A stretch of 64,000 nucleotides of DNA from Mesorhizobium sp. WSM4904 (GCF_029674545.1 NZ_CP121354.1:2861001-2925000); one strand, 5' to 3'. Counted from the stretch's first letter, positions 9,315 through 17,830 are shown. The notes: a model not told the origin generated them from the sequence alone. Numbers and translations are program-made.

Positions 9315-9704
9315 TCAGATTGCCGGTTCGATGTCGGTCAGCCGGAAATCATCACCCTTGAACAGCAGCGGCATCGCTTCGAGCCGCGCCGTCGCATAGG
9401 CGATGCAGTCGCCGAAGTTCAACGCCGCCGGATGCCGGCCCTTGCCGTAGCGCAGGAAGGCTTGGCGCGCGACCGCGGCATGGTCGGCGGTGAAGGCGAC
9501 GGTCTCGATAGAAGCCGTCCGCAGCAAGGCGTCGAGCCGGTCCAGGATCTCGTCCTGCCATCCACCGGCGAGCACCGTGCTGGTTTCGAGGAGGGTTGGC
9601 GCAGCAATCAAGCGTCTTGCGGCATCCGCGATCGCCTGCACGAAGCGGTCATGGCCTGGCTCGGCGCGGAGGATCGCGACCAGGGCCGACGAGTCGATTA
9701 TCAC
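9315..9704 (-). CDS. vapC: VapC-type PIN-domain ribonuclease toxin
   Basis: A 129-residue PIN-domain toxin. Metal-binding acidic residues are visible: Asp in MIIDSSALVAIL (residue 4), Glu in TLLETSTVL (about 40), Asp in NFGDCIAYATA (about 98) and Asp in FKGDDFRL (about 117). VapC toxins cleave specific RNAs and are neutralised by VapB. The ATG overlaps the stop of the antitoxin gene by 4 bases, the normal operon arrangement. The gene is convergent with the LuxR gene. Confidence 0.92.
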   Translation of the reverse strand: MIIDSSALVAILRAEPGHDRFVQAIADAARRLIAAPTLLETSTVLAGGWQDEILDRLDALLRTASIETVAFTADHAAVARQAFLRYGKGRHPAALNFGDCIAYATARLEAMPLLFKGDDFRLTDIEPAI

Positions 9705-9967
9705 CGCGTCGGAGCCCCATGTTCGTCATAGCCAAGGATCTCATCCTCGGTCATCGCATTTTCCCGTTTCGGGACCTGCGCGGCGCTGTCCGAAATTGCC
9801 ATCAGCCGTTGGAAAAGGTCGCTGTTCTCGTTGCGAGGCACCAGCCGCTCGCGCGCCACCTCGCGCTCGAGGCTTTGACGGATCGCTTCCGTCACCGATA
9901 TGCGACGGCGACGGGCAAGCTCCCGCGCCAACCGCTCGACCTCCATATTCTTGATCGAGAGCGCCAT
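9701..9967 (-). CDS. vapB: VapB-type antitoxin
   Basis: An 88-residue antitoxin. The N-terminal part MALSIKNMEVERLARELARR and VTEAIRQSLERE forms a ribbon-helix-helix-like DNA-binding domain of the Rv0623/VapB-like family; the C-terminal part, with MTEDEILGYDEHG, would wrap the toxin. It is the first gene of the two-gene operon. A palindrome overlapping its start region is the likely autoregulatory operator. Confidence 0.88.
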   Translation of the reverse strand: MALSIKNMEVERLARELARRRRISVTEAIRQSLEREVARERLVPRNENSDLFQRLMAISDSAAQVPKRENAMTEDEILGYDEHGAPTR

Positions 9968-9994
9968 TCTATATTCCGCCTTTCTGTATAGAAT
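9966..9994. promoter_or_regulatory. vapBC operator palindrome
   Basis: A perfect inverted repeat ATTCTATA-N13-TATAGAAT straddles the vapB start. It is AT-rich in GC-rich surroundings. Toxin-antitoxin complexes typically bind such sites to repress their own operon. Confidence 0.65.
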
Positions 9995-10125
9995 ATATAC
10001 GTCTTCGGTACTAAAGCCGCAAGATGGCGAGGCTCCGCTGCGTCACCACGGGCTGTATGCACGACCCCTTGTGTCCACGGGTTGGCGCAGGCAAGGATCG
10101 CCCGAGGAAGACAGGGAGACGAGAG

Positions 10126-10992
10126 ATGTCGCTCAAGGGAAAGACGCTGTTCATCTCGGGTGGATCGCGCGGCATTGGGCTGGCGATCGCGCTGCGCGCG
10201 GCGCGCGACGGCGCCAATGTGACGATCGCCGCCAAGACCGCGGAGCCGCATCCCAAGCTGCCGGGCACGATCTACACCGCGGCCGATGAGATCGAGCAGG
10301 CCGGCGGCAAGGCGCTGCCGATGCTCTGCGACATCCGCGACGAAACTCAGGTCGCCGATGCGGTGGCAAAGACCGTGGAACGGTTCGGCGGTATCGACAT
10401 CTGCGTCAACAATGCCAGCGCCATCCAGCTTACCGGCACGCTGGAGACCGACATGAAGCGCTACGATCTGATGCACCAGATCAACACGCGCGGCACGTTC
10501 CTGGTCTCCAAAATGTGCATTCCGCACCTGAAGTTGGCCAAGAATCCTCACATCCTGAATCTGGCGCCGCCGCTCGACATGAAAGCCAAGTGGTTCAAGA
10601 ACCATGTCGCTTACACCATGGCCAAGTTCGGCATGTCGATGTGCACGCTCGGCATGAGTGCCGAGTTCGCCGGAGCCGGCATCGCCGTCAACTCGCTGTG
10701 GCCGATCTCGACCATCGACACGGCCGCCGTGCGCAATCTGCTGGGCGGCGCCACGGTCGCGGCGATGAGCCGCTCGCCCGACATCATGGCCGATGCGGCG
10801 CATGCGATCTTCCTGCGCCCGTCGCGCGAGGCGACCGGCAATTTCTACATCGACGAGGAGGTTCTGCGAGCCGAGGGCGTCACGGACTTTTCGGTCTATG
10901 CGCCGGGCGCCAAAGGGCCGCTGGCCGGCGACTTCTTCGTGCCGGACGAGGTATTTGACCGTACAGATACTGAGATAAGGAATATCTACTGA
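10126..10992 (+). CDS. SDR family oxidoreductase (HSDL2-like)
   Basis: A 288-residue short-chain dehydrogenase similar to hydroxysteroid dehydrogenase-like protein 2. Cofactor loop SGGSRGIGLAIA is at about residues 11-22; the NNASA motif is present. The active-site pair is YTMAK (Tyr-x-x-x-Lys). Ala-Pro replaces the usual catalytic Ser region (LNLAPPLDMK), a feature of HSDL2-type proteins. ATG 10126 has AGGGAGACGAGAG before it; upstream in-frame codons lack conservation. No operon partners. Substrate unknown. Confidence 0.85.
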   Translation: MSLKGKTLFISGGSRGIGLAIALRAARDGANVTIAAKTAEPHPKLPGTIYTAADEIEQAGGKALPMLCDIRDETQVADAVAKTVERFGGIDICVNNASAIQLTGTLETDMKRYDLMHQINTRGTFLVSKMCIPHLKLAKNPHILNLAPPLDMKAKWFKNHVAYTMAKFGMSMCTLGMSAEFAGAGIAVNSLWPISTIDTAAVRNLLGGATVAAMSRSPDIMADAAHAIFLRPSREATGNFYIDEEVLRAEGVTDFSVYAPGAKGPLAGDFFVPDEVFDRTDTEIRNIY

Positions 10993-11129
10993 CGGAAATC
11001 GTGCGGGCGTCGCTTCATCTCGATAAAGCGCTCCAAGTCACACGGCTCCGGATTCCCGATTGGTCACCCTCGTCGATTGCCTTACGAAGCCGTTCGAGAT
11101 TTGAATGATCTTCAGTTTCTCCCACGACG

Positions 11130-11645
11130 TCACTCCCTGGCCTTCTTGCCTTTCGCCAGCGCCATCACCCGGTCGATATAGGCAAGCATCAACGCCGAAA
11201 GCACGAAGGCCAGATGCATGACGGTCAGCCACATAAGCTGCTGCGTCGTGTAGGAAGCGTGGTTAAGGAACACCTGCAGCAGGTGGATGGAGGAGATCGC
11301 GACGATGGTCGAGGCGACTTTCACCTTCAGCGATCCGACGTCGATCGTGCCCAGCCAGTGCACCTCGCCATCATGCTCGTCGAAGCGGCTGACGAAATTC
11401 TCGTAGCCCGAAATGATGACCATCACCACCAGCGAGGCGACGAGAGCCGCGTCGATCAGGCCGAGCATCTTCAGGATCGTGTCGGTGTCGCCGAGCGTGA
11501 AGGCGCTCATGACGAACTCGTAGAGCTTCTTGCCGAAGGAGAGCGCGTAAGTCGCCAGCGCCAACCCGAGCCCCAGATAGAAGGCGACCAGCAGCCAACG
11601 TGAGGCAAGGATGACGGATTCGATGGCGAGTTCGAGACGCTTCAT
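11130..11645 (-). CDS. UPF0114 (YqhA) family membrane protein
   Basis: A 171-residue integral membrane protein of the UPF0114/TIGR00645 family. About four hydrophobic segments are visible: SVILASRWLLVAFYLGLGLAL, LIDAALVASLVVMVIISGY, the segment around SIHLLQVFL, and MHLAFVLSALMLAYI. The conserved GYENFVSRFD follows helix 2. Start chosen at ATG 11645 (MKRLELAIES) because relatives begin here; the longer frame runs through a repeat. Function of the family is not established. Confidence 0.85.
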   Translation of the reverse strand: MKRLELAIESVILASRWLLVAFYLGLGLALATYALSFGKKLYEFVMSAFTLGDTDTILKMLGLIDAALVASLVVMVIISGYENFVSRFDEHDGEVHWLGTIDVGSLKVKVASTIVAISSIHLLQVFLNHASYTTQQLMWLTVMHLAFVLSALMLAYIDRVMALAKGKKARE

Positions 11646-11687
11646 GAGATGTTCCGGGGTCGTTTCGCTCTGATTGTTTGTCTTTAC

Positions 11688-11731
11688 GCAATTCCGGACG
11701 GAAAACCGCTGCGCACTTTTCCTGGAATTGC
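11688..11731. repeat. Interspersed palindromic repeat, copy 2
   Basis: GCAATTCC...GGAATTGC form the outer stem (11688-11695/11724-11731) and GGAAAA/TTTTCC an inner stem. The same outer arms and CACTTTTCCTGG core occur at 6602-6669. It lies upstream of the UPF0114 gene. The pattern is that of a small intergenic palindromic repeat family. Confidence 0.65.
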
Positions 11732-11777
11732 TCTTCGGGGTTCGATCGTATTTCGGGCAGGTGTGCTCTCTTTTCAA

Positions 11778-11813
11778 GAAAAAAGCCCCGCCGGAGAGGG
11801 GGCCGGCGGGGCT
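11778..11813 (-). terminator. Terminator-like hairpin on the minus strand
   Basis: An 11-bp stem AGCCCCGCCGG/CCGGCGGGGCT (11784-11794/11803-11813) is followed on the minus strand by a run of T. It would end transcription coming from the OmpA-like gene. A second perfect palindrome, CCGCCCGGATCCGGGCGG at 11944-11961, lies between it and that gene's stop. The rest of the 362-bp gap 11646-12007 holds only the palindromic repeat. Confidence 0.75.
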
Positions 11814-12007
11814 CATGTGTCCCGCTGGAGTCGGGACGGGGCAGGGAACGCCCTAGCTAGAATCTGGGTGCCGGAATGCGGCGATTCAATGAGCTCGGCG
11901 GAACAAGCGGGACAATTCTTCTTGAATTTGCAAGAGAAGGGGCCCGCCCGGATCCGGGCGGCCCGTCTTGTCGTACTGATTCCGAAAATCGGGTCAGGAT
12001 CTTGAAA

Positions 12008-14266
12008 TCATTGCTCGTTGTTGCTCGCCACCGGCGCCACCAGCGAGGTGATGCGGCGGATGGCGACGCGGCGGTTCTCGCGGTTCGGGCCGGGCGTGTT
12101 GACCTTGAGATACTCCTCGCCATAGCCCTGCGTCGTGAGGTTCTCCGCGGGAATACCGAACGAGTTGGTGAGGGCTTCGGCGACCGCCTCGGCGCGTCGG
12201 TCCGACAGCGCGAGGTTCGCGTCGGGCGTGCCAACGGCGTCGGTATGGCCTTCGATCAGGAAGGTTTCCGCCGGGTTCTTCTTCAGAAGCTTTTCCATGG
12301 CGGTGGCCACGCCTTCGAGCTTCTGCACCTCGGTATCGGAAATCGTCGCCGAGCCGAAGTCGAAGTTCAGCGTGTCGAGATCGATGCGACGGGCGATGTC
12401 GCGCACGCGGGCCGAGCGCTTGACCTCGTCGATCGAGTAGAGGCGCTGCACCCTCTCCACCGGCGGCTGTTCGAGGAAGGTGTAATACTCGTCCGGATCC
12501 TCGACTTCCTCCGAATCCAGGATGTAGTCCCGGCGCGGGATGTCGAGCCGCATCGGCGGCAGGTCGTCGCCGGGATCGCGCCATTCGTCGACATCGTTAT
12601 AGTACCGCTCGTCGACATAGCTCAGCACATATTCGTGGCCATCCGGCGTGATGCGCGATCGCCGGATGACGTCGCCATTGCGGTTGCGGATGGTGACGAT
12701 CTGGATGCCGTTCTCGCGCTCGACGATTTCGCGGGTGCGGCCGCCCGAAAGATCCTCGTAGTAGACATCCTTGGCGCCGCGCGTGATGCGAGGCGCCTCG
12801 TTGCTTTCCACGAATGTCTGGTTGTTGAACTGGAGGATCACGCGGTCGCCGAACTGCTTCACCACGTCGGCACCCTGCGGCCGGCGGCGCTCGCGGACAA
12901 TCTCCTGGGGCGTGAGGTCGACGCGCTTGCCTTTTTCCTCGGTGGCAGGAACGATCCTTTCAGGCTGGATCGCCTGCTGCGCCGTTCTGTCGTCGGTGGG
13001 CGGCGGACCCTGATTGACGGGAGCCTGCTTCTCGGCCTGCTGGCCACCTTGCTGTCCGGCCTGGTTACCGCCTTGCTCGACCTGGCCATTCTCGTTCTGG
13101 CCGGCCGGCTGACGGCCCTTGTGCCTGCGCAAGACATCCTTCTGGCTGTCCAGGATGGGTGCCTCGTTCGGATTGGCAGGCGCTTCGCCCTGCGCGGCAT
13201 TGCCGCCATTCGCGGGCTGATTGTTGTTGGCAGGCTCTTCGCCCGTGGCAGGCTGCTGCTGGCCCGTTGCAGGCTGCTCGGTCAGCGGTTTCTTGGCCTG
13301 CCTCTTGTTCTGGTTCGAAGGCTGTTCGCCTTGGGCCGGCGTCTGCTCGGTCCCGGCCGGTGCCTGCTCGGTTCCCGGAACCGGCAAGGGCTTGAGCTTG
13401 CGAGTGCCCTGACCCGCGGGGGCCTGTTCGGCCGGAGTCTGGCCTTGCTCGGCAGGTTGTTGGCCCAGTTTCCGTTTCTTTCCAGGCTGGTTGTCATTTG
13501 CCGGCTGTTGTTCTGACGGCTGTTCCGCTGGCGCAGCTTCCTGCTGCTGATTGAGCTTCCTCTTGCGCAGTTGCTGCTGCTGGTCGGGGGCGACCTGCTC
13601 GGTCGTCGGGGCCGTCTCGCCTTGCTGCTGCTGATTGAGCTTTCTCTTGCGCAGTTGCTGCTGCTGGTCGGGGGCGACCTGCTCGGTCGTCGGGGCCGTC
13701 TCGCCTTGCTGCTGCTGATTGAGCTTCCTCTTGCGCAGTTGCTGCTGCTGGTCCGGCGCGACCTGTTCGGCCGGCTGCTCCGCCGGCGCCGATTCGGTCT
13801 GCTGGTTGCGCTTCTTCTTGCGCGGATTGAACTGCTGCTCGTCGGTCGCGGGCTGACCGCCCTGATCGGCAGGTGCCGCCTCGGTCTGCTGCTGCTGGTC
13901 GCGCTTCTTGCGCGGCCTGAGCTGCTGCTCGGCCGGTGCCGCCTCATCGGACTGGCCGGACTGCATCTGCTGCAGTTCCTGCCGCCTCTTGCGCGGCTTC
14001 TGCTCGGACTCGGCGGGCTGTTCGGCCGGGGCGGATTCCGTCTGCTGTTGCTGCTCGCGCTTCTTTTTCCTCGGCTGCTCCGCTCCCTGCTGGCCTTGCG
14101 CACACTCCTCAGCCGACTGGCCTTCGGCACAGGTCGATTGGGCCAGAATCAACGGTGCCCCCCGCGAGGTGCCGAAATCGGCCTGCAGCGGATACGCGCC
14201 CAACGGCGCGGATGCCATAAGCAGGCCGATTGCCGTACCCGCCAGAATCCGTGGTTGGCGTTTCAT
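12008..14266 (-). CDS. OmpA family protein with long Gln/Pro/Lys-rich repeat region
   Basis: A 752-residue exported protein. The N-terminal signal peptide is MKRQPRILAGTAIGLLMASA with cleavage likely after the Ala-rich end. Residues 40-430 are low-complexity, rich in Gln, Ala, Pro, Glu and patches of RKRK/RKKK, with an exact 28-residue repeat (see the repeat entry). The C-terminal OmpA domain (about 640-740) has FDFGSATIS, EGHTDAVGTPDANLALSDRRAEAVAEAL and the peptidoglycan-binding RRVAIRR. It probably anchors the outer membrane to the cell wall, the repeats spanning or protruding. The large 546-residue frame on the other strand is its shadow. Confidence 0.9.
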   Translation of the reverse strand: MKRQPRILAGTAIGLLMASAPLGAYPLQADFGTSRGAPLILAQSTCAEGQSAEECAQGQQGAEQPRKKKREQQQQTESAPAEQPAESEQKPRKRRQELQQMQSGQSDEAAPAEQQLRPRKKRDQQQQTEAAPADQGGQPATDEQQFNPRKKKRNQQTESAPAEQPAEQVAPDQQQQLRKRKLNQQQQGETAPTTEQVAPDQQQQLRKRKLNQQQQGETAPTTEQVAPDQQQQLRKRKLNQQQEAAPAEQPSEQQPANDNQPGKKRKLGQQPAEQGQTPAEQAPAGQGTRKLKPLPVPGTEQAPAGTEQTPAQGEQPSNQNKRQAKKPLTEQPATGQQQPATGEEPANNNQPANGGNAAQGEAPANPNEAPILDSQKDVLRRHKGRQPAGQNENGQVEQGGNQAGQQGGQQAEKQAPVNQGPPPTDDRTAQQAIQPERIVPATEEKGKRVDLTPQEIVRERRRPQGADVVKQFGDRVILQFNNQTFVESNEAPRITRGAKDVYYEDLSGGRTREIVERENGIQIVTIRNRNGDVIRRSRITPDGHEYVLSYVDERYYNDVDEWRDPGDDLPPMRLDIPRRDYILDSEEVEDPDEYYTFLEQPPVERVQRLYSIDEVKRSARVRDIARRIDLDTLNFDFGSATISDTEVQKLEGVATAMEKLLKKNPAETFLIEGHTDAVGTPDANLALSDRRAEAVAEALTNSFGIPAENLTTQGYGEEYLKVNTPGPNRENRRVAIRRITSLVAPVASNNEQ
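13563..13790. repeat. 84-bp in-frame tandem repeat inside OmpA-like gene
   Basis: The unit beginning TTGCGCAGTTGCTGCTGCTG recurs at 13563, 13647 and 13731, exactly 84 bp apart, about 2.7 copies. It encodes 28 residues containing APDQQQQLRKRKLNQQQQ. Near-identity of copies means recent duplication or ongoing homogenisation; copy number may vary among strains. Confidence 0.85.
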
Positions 14267-14460
14267 ATCTGTTTTCTCCTAGTGGGGTCCCATCGCTGCC
14301 CAAACTTCATCAGCCGCAATTGGTTCCGTCAGGCATTGCAGCCAGCCAAGGATGTCCGGCAGGCCTTTTGAGGGCAATTTCGTGTTTTTCTAATGTTGAT
14401 ACCGGGTCACTGTGACTGCAGCGCTTGACCGGAAGGCCCCGGAGGGCCAAATCCAGCCGC

Positions 14461-14907
14461 ATGAACGCACCGTTTTGGAAAACCAAGACACTTGAGGCAA
14501 TGACCCCGGCCGAGTGGGAATCACTCTGCGACGGCTGCGGCAAATGCTGCCTGTCCAAGCTCGAGGACGAGGATACGGGCGAAATCTATTGGACGAGCGT
14601 CGGCTGCAGGTTGTTCGATGCCGACAAATGCCGCTGCTCGGACTATACCAACCGCTTGGCGCGCGTGCCCGACTGCGTCGGGCTGACGCCGCAGAACGTA
14701 CGCACCATCACCTGGCTGCCCAAGACCTGCGCCTACCGGCTGATCGCCGAGGGGCATGACCTCTATTGGTGGCACAGACTGGTTTCGGGAAGCGCAGAGA
14801 CCGTTCACGAGGCCGGGATTTCGGTCCGCGGCCGGGTGAAGGCCAAGGAAACCGATATGGCCGAGCCAGACGACTATTTCGATTACATACTTGACGACGA
14901 ACCCTGA
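14461..14907 (+). CDS. UPF0260 (YcgN) family cysteine cluster protein
   Basis: A 148-residue protein of the UPF0260/YcgN family with the zinc- or iron-binding type cysteine cluster: [14 protein letters not shown] at about 22-35, then [15 protein letters not shown] and PKTCAYR. N-terminus [23 protein letters not shown] is diagnostic. ATG 14461 gives family length; an in-frame start 36 bases upstream is less likely. Function unknown; the cysteines suggest metal binding. Confidence 0.9.
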   Translation: MNAPFWKTKTLEAMTPAEWESLCDGCGKCCLSKLEDEDTGEIYWTSVGCRLFDADKCRCSDYTNRLARVPDCVGLTPQNVRTITWLPKTCAYRLIAEGHDLYWWHRLVSGSAETVHEAGISVRGRVKAKETDMAEPDDYFDYILDDEP

Positions 14908-15160
14908 CGGGTTCGCGTTTTGACGACGAACCCTAGTGGGACGGGTCGCATCTTGAGCCTTGATGGGAACCGAGCGCGCCACGGCGCGTTTCCGGCTCCA
15001 GATTTTGAAGCGAGCGGGGCGAGGATCTGCATTTCCTTCCACATGAACCGGACATGAACGGCCGGTTCGCAAAAAGTTCAGACACGAAAAGGCATTTTGC
15101 AATCATTGGTTCGCCAATCATCAGTTCAAGGGCGACAGGCCCACAATAAGGAGAGAGACG

Positions 15161-15511
15161 ATGTTCAACCAGATCAAGACGGCAGCCCTTTCGGCCCTTG
15201 TCGGACTTGGCACGCTCGGCGCTATCCCGGCGCATGCGGACAGCCTCTATCTCGGCTTCGGCAACAACCAGGATCCGCGTTTCGGCGTCTACACCGGCGA
15301 CGACTACGATGGCTATCGTCGTGATCGCGACTGGCGCCGCCGCGGCTGCTCGCCGGACCGCGCGCTCGACAAGGCCGAGCGCATGGGCCTGCATCGCGCC
15401 CGCATCGTCGACGTCAGCCGCCGCACGGTGAAGGTCGTCGGCCGGCAGTATGGCGACCGCGTGGTGGTGGTCTTCGCCAACGAGCGCGGCTGCCCGATCA
15501 TCTATCGCTGA
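15161..15511 (+). CDS. Small secreted protein of unknown function
   Basis: A 116-residue protein with a clear Sec signal: MFNQIKTAALSALVGLGTLG, AIPAHA, likely cleaved after AHA at residue 26. The mature part has a Tyr/Asp/Gly/Arg-rich segment (YTGDDYDGYRRDRDWRRR) and a C-terminal domain with two Cys (RRGCSPD and ERGCPI) that could form a disulfide. GGAGAGAG precedes ATG 15161. Similar small periplasmic proteins are common in Mesorhizobium; none is characterised that I can name. A bidirectional terminator follows. Confidence 0.8.
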   Translation: MFNQIKTAALSALVGLGTLGAIPAHADSLYLGFGNNQDPRFGVYTGDDYDGYRRDRDWRRRGCSPDRALDKAERMGLHRARIVDVSRRTVKVVGRQYGDRVVVVFANERGCPIIYR

Positions 15512-15574
15512 GGGTTTGTCCGGCGGGATCGCCTGCAAGTCGAGCCTTCGGCCAGGCTGAAGCGCCCGGCTCGA

Positions 15575-15606
15575 AAAACCCCGGAGGATTGCTCCCTCCG
15601 GGGTTT
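15575..15606. terminator. Bidirectional terminator between convergent genes
   Basis: Stem AAAACCCCGGAGG/CCTCCGGGGTTTT (15575-15587/15594-15606) has A and T tracts on its two sides, so it works for both the secreted-protein gene and the SIMPL gene. Confidence 0.85.
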
Positions 15607-15625
15607 TGTTTGCGGTCCGACAGCC

Positions 15626-16336
15626 TCACTTCAACTCGAACGTGACGGTGACCTGGACAGAGTAGGAATTCTCGCCGGCCTGCACCGGCACGGCCGCCCG
15701 GGCGGCGTCGAAAGCCTTGGCGTTCATCGGCATCGGTACAGGCGCGACGTTCTGGTCGGTGATCTCGATGACCCTGCCAAGGCTGACGCCGGCGGCCTCG
15801 GCAAGCGTCTTGGCCTTGGCGATCGCGTCGGCAACAGCCTTCTTGCGCGCTTCGGCGACGGTGGCCTTCGGATCATCATTGGTGAAAGCGATGCCGCCGC
15901 CCTGGTTGACGCCGAGAGACACCGCCTTGTCGAGAATGTCGCCGGTCTTGTCGACGTCGCGCACCCGCACCGACAGCGTATTGGTCACCTGGTAGGCGAC
16001 GAGTTCGGCTTCCTGGCTGCCGTCCGCCTTGTTGGTGTAGTTGTAACGCGGATTGATCTGGATGCCGGCGGTCTGCAGGTCGCGATCGGCGATGCCCGCC
16101 GATTTCATCGCCGCGATCACCGCCGCCATGGCGTCGTTGTTGGCATCGAGCGCGGCGCGCGCGGTCTTTGCCTCGCGCATGACGCTGAGCGTCAGGATCG
16201 CCATGTCCGGCGCAACGGTCGCTTCGCCCTCGCCGGAGACGACAATGCGCGGGGGCGGCTGCGTGTCGGCGGCGCTTGCCAGCGCCGGAAACGCGAACGC
16301 GGCAGCGAGCGCGACAGGCAAAAGATGTCTGGTCAT
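15626..16336 (-). CDS. SIMPL domain (DUF541) periplasmic protein
   Basis: A 236-residue exported protein with signal MTRHLLPVALAAAFAFPALASA. The SIMPL (DUF541) domain fills the rest, with the hallmarks VSGEGEATVAPDMAILTLSV near residue 32, a long alternating helix, IQINPRYNYTNK, and a C-terminal beta strand YSVQVTVTFEL. Members include Brucella BP26/OMP28, a periplasmic oligomer-forming antigen. Function is not settled. It is the last core-like gene before the tRNA and integrase. Confidence 0.9.
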   Translation of the reverse strand: MTRHLLPVALAAAFAFPALASAADTQPPPRIVVSGEGEATVAPDMAILTLSVMREAKTARAALDANNDAMAAVIAAMKSAGIADRDLQTAGIQINPRYNYTNKADGSQEAELVAYQVTNTLSVRVRDVDKTGDILDKAVSLGVNQGGGIAFTNDDPKATVAEARKKAVADAIAKAKTLAEAAGVSLGRVIEITDQNVAPVPMPMNAKAFDAARAAVPVQAGENSYSVQVTVTFELK

Positions 16337-16558
16337 GAAAACTCCTCGAGATCTGCGATCCGGTATCCCTGCCGCCTTCTGCCCGACTCGAAAAACGCGT
16401 CGATTCCCGGCAGTGCGGTGCTGGCCCGGACCTGTTCACGCGCCTTATGGGCGCGCACGCCGCTGTAGGGAGCGAATATGGGCTGATTTTGGCGTTTGCC
16501 GCCAGCGCTTTCGAAAGCCTTGTGCCGCGGAGCGAAAAACACTAAGCCAGCCCGGGTG

Positions 16559-16634
16559 GGGCCTGTAGCTCAATGGTTAGAGCCGGCGGCTCATAACCGC
16601 TTGGTTGGGGGTTCGAGTCCCTCCGGGCCCACCA
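16559..16634 (+). tRNA. tRNA with CAU anticodon (probably tRNA-Ile2, often labelled tRNA-Met)
   Basis: A complete 76-base cloverleaf with encoded CCA. Acceptor stem GGGCCTG/CGGGCCC, D arm GCTC...GAGC, anticodon stem GGCGG/CCGCT with loop CTCATAA (anticodon 16592-16594), T arm GGGGG TTCGAGT CCCTC. The D-loop, anticodon arm and variable loop resemble E. coli ileX (lysidine-modified Ile2) more than elongator tRNA-Met. It is the integration target of the integrase gene that overlaps its 3' half. Confidence 0.95.
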
Positions 16635-17818
16635 TTATCGTTATTTATCAATGCTTTATAGGGTGGTTCGCCACGAGGTTCGCCAATAGGTTCGCCAAGC
16701 ATCGGCTTGCGCGTCACCAGACGCACGACGCGGTCCATCCCCTGGACCGCCAGCCGAACCTGCGAGGCCTCGCGCGAATAGAGTTCGGCATGATCGATAT
16801 CGTCGTGCCCGAGCACGTCCATGAGCTGCCTGGTCGAGGCCTCGGCTTCCGCTAGATAGACGCCAAGCGACTTCCGCAAGCCATGCAGGGTCAGTCCCTT
16901 CGGCAGGCCGGCAAGCTTGCACCAATGCGCCATCATTCCAGTCAGCGACTTGGCGGAGAACGGCTCACCATAGCCATTGACCAGCACGGTCTCGCCGCGC
17001 CTGTCGGCCGCATCCAGGATCTCAGACAGCATCGGCGTGATCGGCACAAACAGTCGCTTGCCGCCTGTTCGTCCCTTGTTCTTGGCCTGAACGATATCAA
17101 ACCCGTCGAAGTGACGCTCGACACCATCAATGAAGACACGGCGGGTGACCCTTTGGTCCCAACGCAGGCCCGCCACGTCGCCGCGGCGATTGCCCAGCCA
17201 AAGCGCCAAACCGTAGCAAGTGCGTGCCGCGGTGCCGAGCTGCCAACGGTTTTCGAATTGCGCCATCGCCTCGCGCGACCAGGCTTTCCAACCGGCATAG
17301 GCAGGGCGCCACTCGACCGCCGCTGTGGGGTCGATTTTGATCCAGTCTTGCCGCAGCGCGACATAGACCAGCTTGCGTATGCCGACCAATAGGTGTTTGG
17401 CCTTGTGGGGCGTGGCGATGAAGCGGCCTAGAAGCTCTTCAACATGGATGCGTCTAAGATTCTTAACCGGCACGTTCCGCCAGATGAGTGGGTGATCAGG
17501 GACCACCCGCAGTTCTAAAAACTCTTCGATGAGCCGCGTGTTCTTGCGCTTGCTGGCTTCGTCAAGCGCCAGCCACTTGACTGAGATCTTCAATCGTTGA
17601 AAGGCGGCTCCAAACGTGCCGGGTAAGGCAGCTCCTGGCATTTGGACGACGGGCGCCTTGGGGACTTTCCGGCCCTCGACCGCTGCTTGGTAGGCATCCT
17701 TGAAACCGCGTTGGTTGGGCGCCGGCAGACTAACAACACGCTCCTTCGTCCGATAGCGCCAGCGCAGTTTTCCATGGCGATCAGTGTAGGAGGAGAGGCC
17801 GGGATATTTGTCGGTCAT
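16577..17818 (-). CDS. Tyrosine recombinase / tRNA-targeting island integrase (IntM-like)
   Basis: A 413-residue tyrosine recombinase. Catalytic residues visible: Arg in LGNRRGDVAGLRW (about 219), His-x-x-Arg in LHGLRKSLG (about 312-315), His in LGHDDIDHAEL (about 337) and the nucleophile Tyr in ELYSRE (about 346). The N-terminal SAM-like core-binding part spans about 75-180. The last 18 residues are encoded by the antisense of the tRNA gene, so the C-terminus depends on the integrated junction. Site and arrangement match what is known for IntM of tripartite Mesorhizobium ICEs, which use a met-tRNA site; orthology needs checking. The excisionase-like gene starts 12 bases upstream. Confidence 0.9.
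   Translation of the reverse strand: MTDKYPGLSSYTDRHGKLRWRYRTKERVVSLPAPNQRGFKDAYQAAVEGRKVPKAPVVQMPGAALPGTFGAAFQRLKISVKWLALDEASKRKNTRLIEEFLELRVVPDHPLIWRNVPVKNLRRIHVEELLGRFIATPHKAKHLLVGIRKLVYVALRQDWIKIDPTAAVEWRPAYAGWKAWSREAMAQFENRWQLGTAARTCYGLALWLGNRRGDVAGLRWDQRVTRRVFIDGVERHFDGFDIVQAKNKGRTGGKRLFVPITPMLSEILDAADRRGETVLVNGYGEPFSAKSLTGMMAHWCKLAGLPKGLTLHGLRKSLGVYLAEAEASTRQLMDVLGHDDIDHAELYSREASQVRLAVQGMDRVVRLVTRKPMLGEPIGEPRGEPPYKALINNDNGGPGGTRTPNQAVMSRRL
16590..16634. other. Presumed attachment site (att) of the integrative element
   Basis: The integrase gene reads into the tRNA from the island side and stops inside it (16577). This is the usual layout of an att core in the anticodon-to-3' part of a tRNA gene. 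I found no second copy of the tRNA 3' end elsewhere in the window, so the exact core and the other boundary cannot be fixed. Confidence 0.5.
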
Positions 17819-17830
17819 GGCAGAATGAAT

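Noticed and set aside
11876..13516. 546-residue plus-strand open frame
   Set aside because: Antisense of the OmpA-like repeat gene; Leu/Arg-rich artefact of the Gln-rich codons.
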